A stretch of 64,000 nucleotides of DNA, taken from positions 1-64,000 of the forward strand of contig NZ_RJUB01000126.1 of assembly GCF_024343615.1 (NCBI RefSeq), read 5' to 3'. The notes below the pieces were generated by a model, which had not been told where the DNA came from, did not search any database, and worked only from the letters and a program-made list of their open reading frames with translations. Shown here in pieces: positions 62,350-64,000 of the stretch. Position 1 is the stretch's first letter. Every line of letters begins with the position of its first letter. Made by a program: the position numbers and the translations under genes. This stretch comes from Ferruginibacter sp. HRS2-29. GTDB lineage: Bacteria > Bacteroidota > Bacteroidia > Chitinophagales > Chitinophagaceae.

Positions 62350-62381
62350 CGGCCGCCGGGTATTTCCCCGGCGGTTTTTTT
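62350..62381 (+). terminator. Terminator after the M1 peptidase
   Basis: CCGCCGGG pairs with CCCGGCGG, followed by seven T. Confidence 0.85.
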
Positions 62382-62474
62382 GTGTAACTTAACAGGGTAA
62401 ACCGCAGACAAGTGTTCGTTTGCCGGCATTTTCCCTGAAGTATGAGAAGGATTTTTTAGACTAAAATCTTTCAT

Positions 62475-63176
62475 ATGTTTCAATCTTTACGGGCAAAATC
62501 GGGGGCTCTTGTGCGGGAAGTCCACTACAGGGGCATATGGAAATTTTTGAAGTTCAAATATTTCGAGCATTATTACCGCCGTAAGTTCCGCAATATGGGC
62601 GTGGTGCACCCGGATGGCAATTTCGACCTGGAAGATACCAATGCCCGCTCGGTGCATAACGATGCACATCCCAACCATGCTTCTTCCTTCTATCATTTAA
62701 AAAAAGTGTTTCAAAAAACAGGTCTGCCTGCTACCGGAATACATTTGCTCGATATCGGCTGCGGCGACGGGCGCGTGCTCAACATGGCCATGCTGCTGCA
62801 GGTAAACGAAGTGTTTGGTGTGGAACTCGATAGAATAGCTTCGGAAAGTGCCCGAAGAAATTGCGAAACAATGAGCCGTAATGGATACAAAGTACCCTGG
62901 CAGGTGGGAAAGAACGATGCTACGGTTTATAAGATCCCCGACACTGTCAACCTGATCTACCTGTTCAACCCCTTTGGAAAAAAGACGATGGAAGCTGTGG
63001 TGATGAATATCATTGAACATGCGCAACAGAAAAAAGAGCCGCTCTTTGTAGCCTATTGCATCCCCGGTTTTCCCGAATTATTTACAGAACAGGCTTGCTG
63101 CGAAAATATTTACCAGACGTTCAATGTGCAGGGCGATCATTCAGACATGGTGATCTTTAGTATCCACAAAAGATGA
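62475..63176 (+). CDS. SAM-dependent methyltransferase
   Basis: 233 residues. The class I motif HLLDIGCGDGRVLNMAMLL (about 94-112) binds SAM, with FGVELD as motif II and NLIYLFNPFG as motif IV. The N-terminal 80 residues (VREVHYRGIWKFLKFKYFEHYYRRKFRNMGV) are basic and aromatic and may bind the substrate or membrane. The target is unknown. It ends 3 bases before the stop of the converging gene. Confidence 0.88.
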   Translation: MFQSLRAKSGALVREVHYRGIWKFLKFKYFEHYYRRKFRNMGVVHPDGNFDLEDTNARSVHNDAHPNHASSFYHLKKVFQKTGLPATGIHLLDIGCGDGRVLNMAMLLQVNEVFGVELDRIASESARRNCETMSRNGYKVPWQVGKNDATVYKIPDTVNLIYLFNPFGKKTMEAVVMNIIEHAQQKKEPLFVAYCIPGFPELFTEQACCENIYQTFNVQGDHSDMVIFSIHKR

Positions 63177-63179
63177 TCA

Positions 63180-64000
63180 TCATTTACAGGCTCTCATCAA
63201 AAACATCATTGCCAGGAGTATAAGTGCGGCTATCCTGAGGTAAAATTTTGCATCGTAAGGTGGAGAATGGCTTTTTCTCCTGCGAACAAGTTCCTTCAAT
63301 TCCTGCTGGTGTACGTGATAGTTTTGGGAACTTAGGTCATATTTTTCGCGTGTGGGAATATCCACTTTTACTAACCGGTGTTGTTCGGGATCGTATACTT
63401 CGTGATTGGCAAATTCCCCATAGATGTTCCAGTTCTTACGCACGGTCATGATGCCTTTTTCAAAAGTGAGTTCGGCTTCTTTATCACCATTCTCAAACCA
63501 CCCGATATACGTTATGCCATCTGCGTTCCGGCCATTTTCATACCGTTGCAAAATGCGCTTTTGTCCATTTTCATAATAGGAAATGATATCGCCATGATAT
63601 TGCCCCTGGTCATCAAAAGGCTGTACGAAATACAATTTTCCCGAAGGGAAATATTCTTCCCAGGTTCCTTTGCGTAACCTGTTCTCAAAAAATTTACGGT
63701 ACTTCAGCTTCCCGTTCTCAAACCATTCTTTTATTTCCCCTTCGGGATGATCGTTGATGTAAGATCCTTCATGCTTCAGCATCCCGTTTTCATGGTACTC
63801 TTTCACATAACCGTTTCGGATAAACGCATGTAAAGGGCTTTCCGGATCTTTTAATTTTTCGACGATGTAGGCATCTTTCGCGTCCCAGTTCCTGAGCAGA
63901 TGTTTTGTCTGCCAGGGGAACAAGCGTGTTGCCAGTTTTTCAGCATCAAATTCCAGCTCTTCTTCGGTTTGCGGAGCGTAAGTGATAAAAGCCGCGGGAG
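63180..64000 (-). CDS. YwqK/MORN-like repeat protein, 5' end outside the window
   Basis: At least 273 residues, open through the right edge (PQTEEELEFDAEKLATRLFPWQTKHLL continues in frame before the TTG at 63923), so the true start lies beyond 64000. About six antitoxin-YwqK/MORN-like units (YHENGMLKHEGSY, WFENGKLKYRKFF, YYENGQKRILQRYENG, WFENGDKEAELTFEKG) occupy the middle. The C-terminus is a membrane helix (YLRIAALILLAMMFLMRACK), suggesting a tail anchor with the repeats in the cytoplasm. Function not known. Confidence 0.82.
   Translation of the reverse strand, partial: PAAFITYAPQTEEELEFDAEKLATRLFPWQTKHLLRNWDAKDAYIVEKLKDPESPLHAFIRNGYVKEYHENGMLKHEGSYINDHPEGEIKEWFENGKLKYRKFFENRLRKGTWEEYFPSGKLYFVQPFDDQGQYHGDIISYYENGQKRILQRYENGRNADGITYIGWFENGDKEAELTFEKGIMTVRKNWNIYGEFANHEVYDPEQHRLVKVDIPTREKYDLSSQNYHVHQQELKELVRRRKSHSPPYDAKFYLRIAALILLAMMFLMRACK

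Overview
The window comes from a member of the Bacteroidota, most likely the Chitinophagaceae or a close relative. This is inferred from a SusC/SusD pair, proteins with type IX secretion (T9SS) C-terminal signals, a short primary sigma factor without region 1.1, a DUF3276/PUR protein, TAnnTTTG-type promoter boxes, and the near absence of Shine-Dalgarno sequences. Intergenic spaces are crowded with palindromic and simple dispersed repeats.

Layout. (1) 1-3.6 kb: the end of a tRNA-Ser gene, an HxlR regulator divergent from an azoreductase, an alcohol dehydrogenase, a small secreted protein and a GreA/GreB-like protein. (2) 3.7-32.2 kb: a pectin utilisation locus. A LacI-type regulator is divergent from susC-susD and a Gfo/Idh/MocA oxidoreductase. 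A six-gene enzyme operon follows (PL1 lyase, rhamnogalacturonan acetylesterase, two alpha/beta esterases, CE8 pectinesterase, GH43), then a five-gene operon (GH28, GH105 with an extra domain, divergent CE8-like protein, uxaB, uxaA), uxaC, kduD, and kdgK-kdgA-exuT. SusCD would take up oligosaccharides. The secreted enzymes would de-esterify, cut and trim pectin. ExuT imports hexuronates, UxaC/UxaB/UxaA turn them into 2-keto-3-deoxygluconate (KDG), KduD feeds unsaturated uronates to KDG, and KdgK/KdgA finish to pyruvate and glyceraldehyde-3-phosphate. Three promoters share the 17-mer GNNAACGATTGCGTAAA, probably the binding site of the local LacI regulator.

(3) 32.4-39.3 kb: housekeeping genes: ABC exporter, DUF3276 protein, pgi, threonine aldolase, rpoD. 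(4) 39.7-50.4 kb: secreted or envelope proteins (FGE-fold protein, two T9SS proteins of which one has a novel-looking 21-residue repeat, C10-like protease, TlpA-like thioredoxin), a RibD/DHFR-fold reductase, a HAD protein, and a REP-associated tyrosine transposase (RAYT) flanked by inverted copies of a structured repeat.

(5) 50.6-56.6 kb: an accessory island with parD and a frameshifted parE, an AT-rich pair (AbiC-like membrane protein plus DUF559/Vsr-like putative nuclease), higBA with a phased operator, a RadC-like protein with an unusual C-terminal tail, a 59-bp tandem array, and an XRE regulator preceded by seven TGTGAAC repeats. The AT-rich pair is the best candidate for an undescribed (defence-type) system. 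(6) 56.6-64.0 kb: DUF4249 lipoprotein, trxB, folB, a TPR-like protein, M1 peptidase, a methyltransferase, and a YwqK/MORN-like protein running off the right edge.

All assignments are from reading the sequence; no database search was possible.
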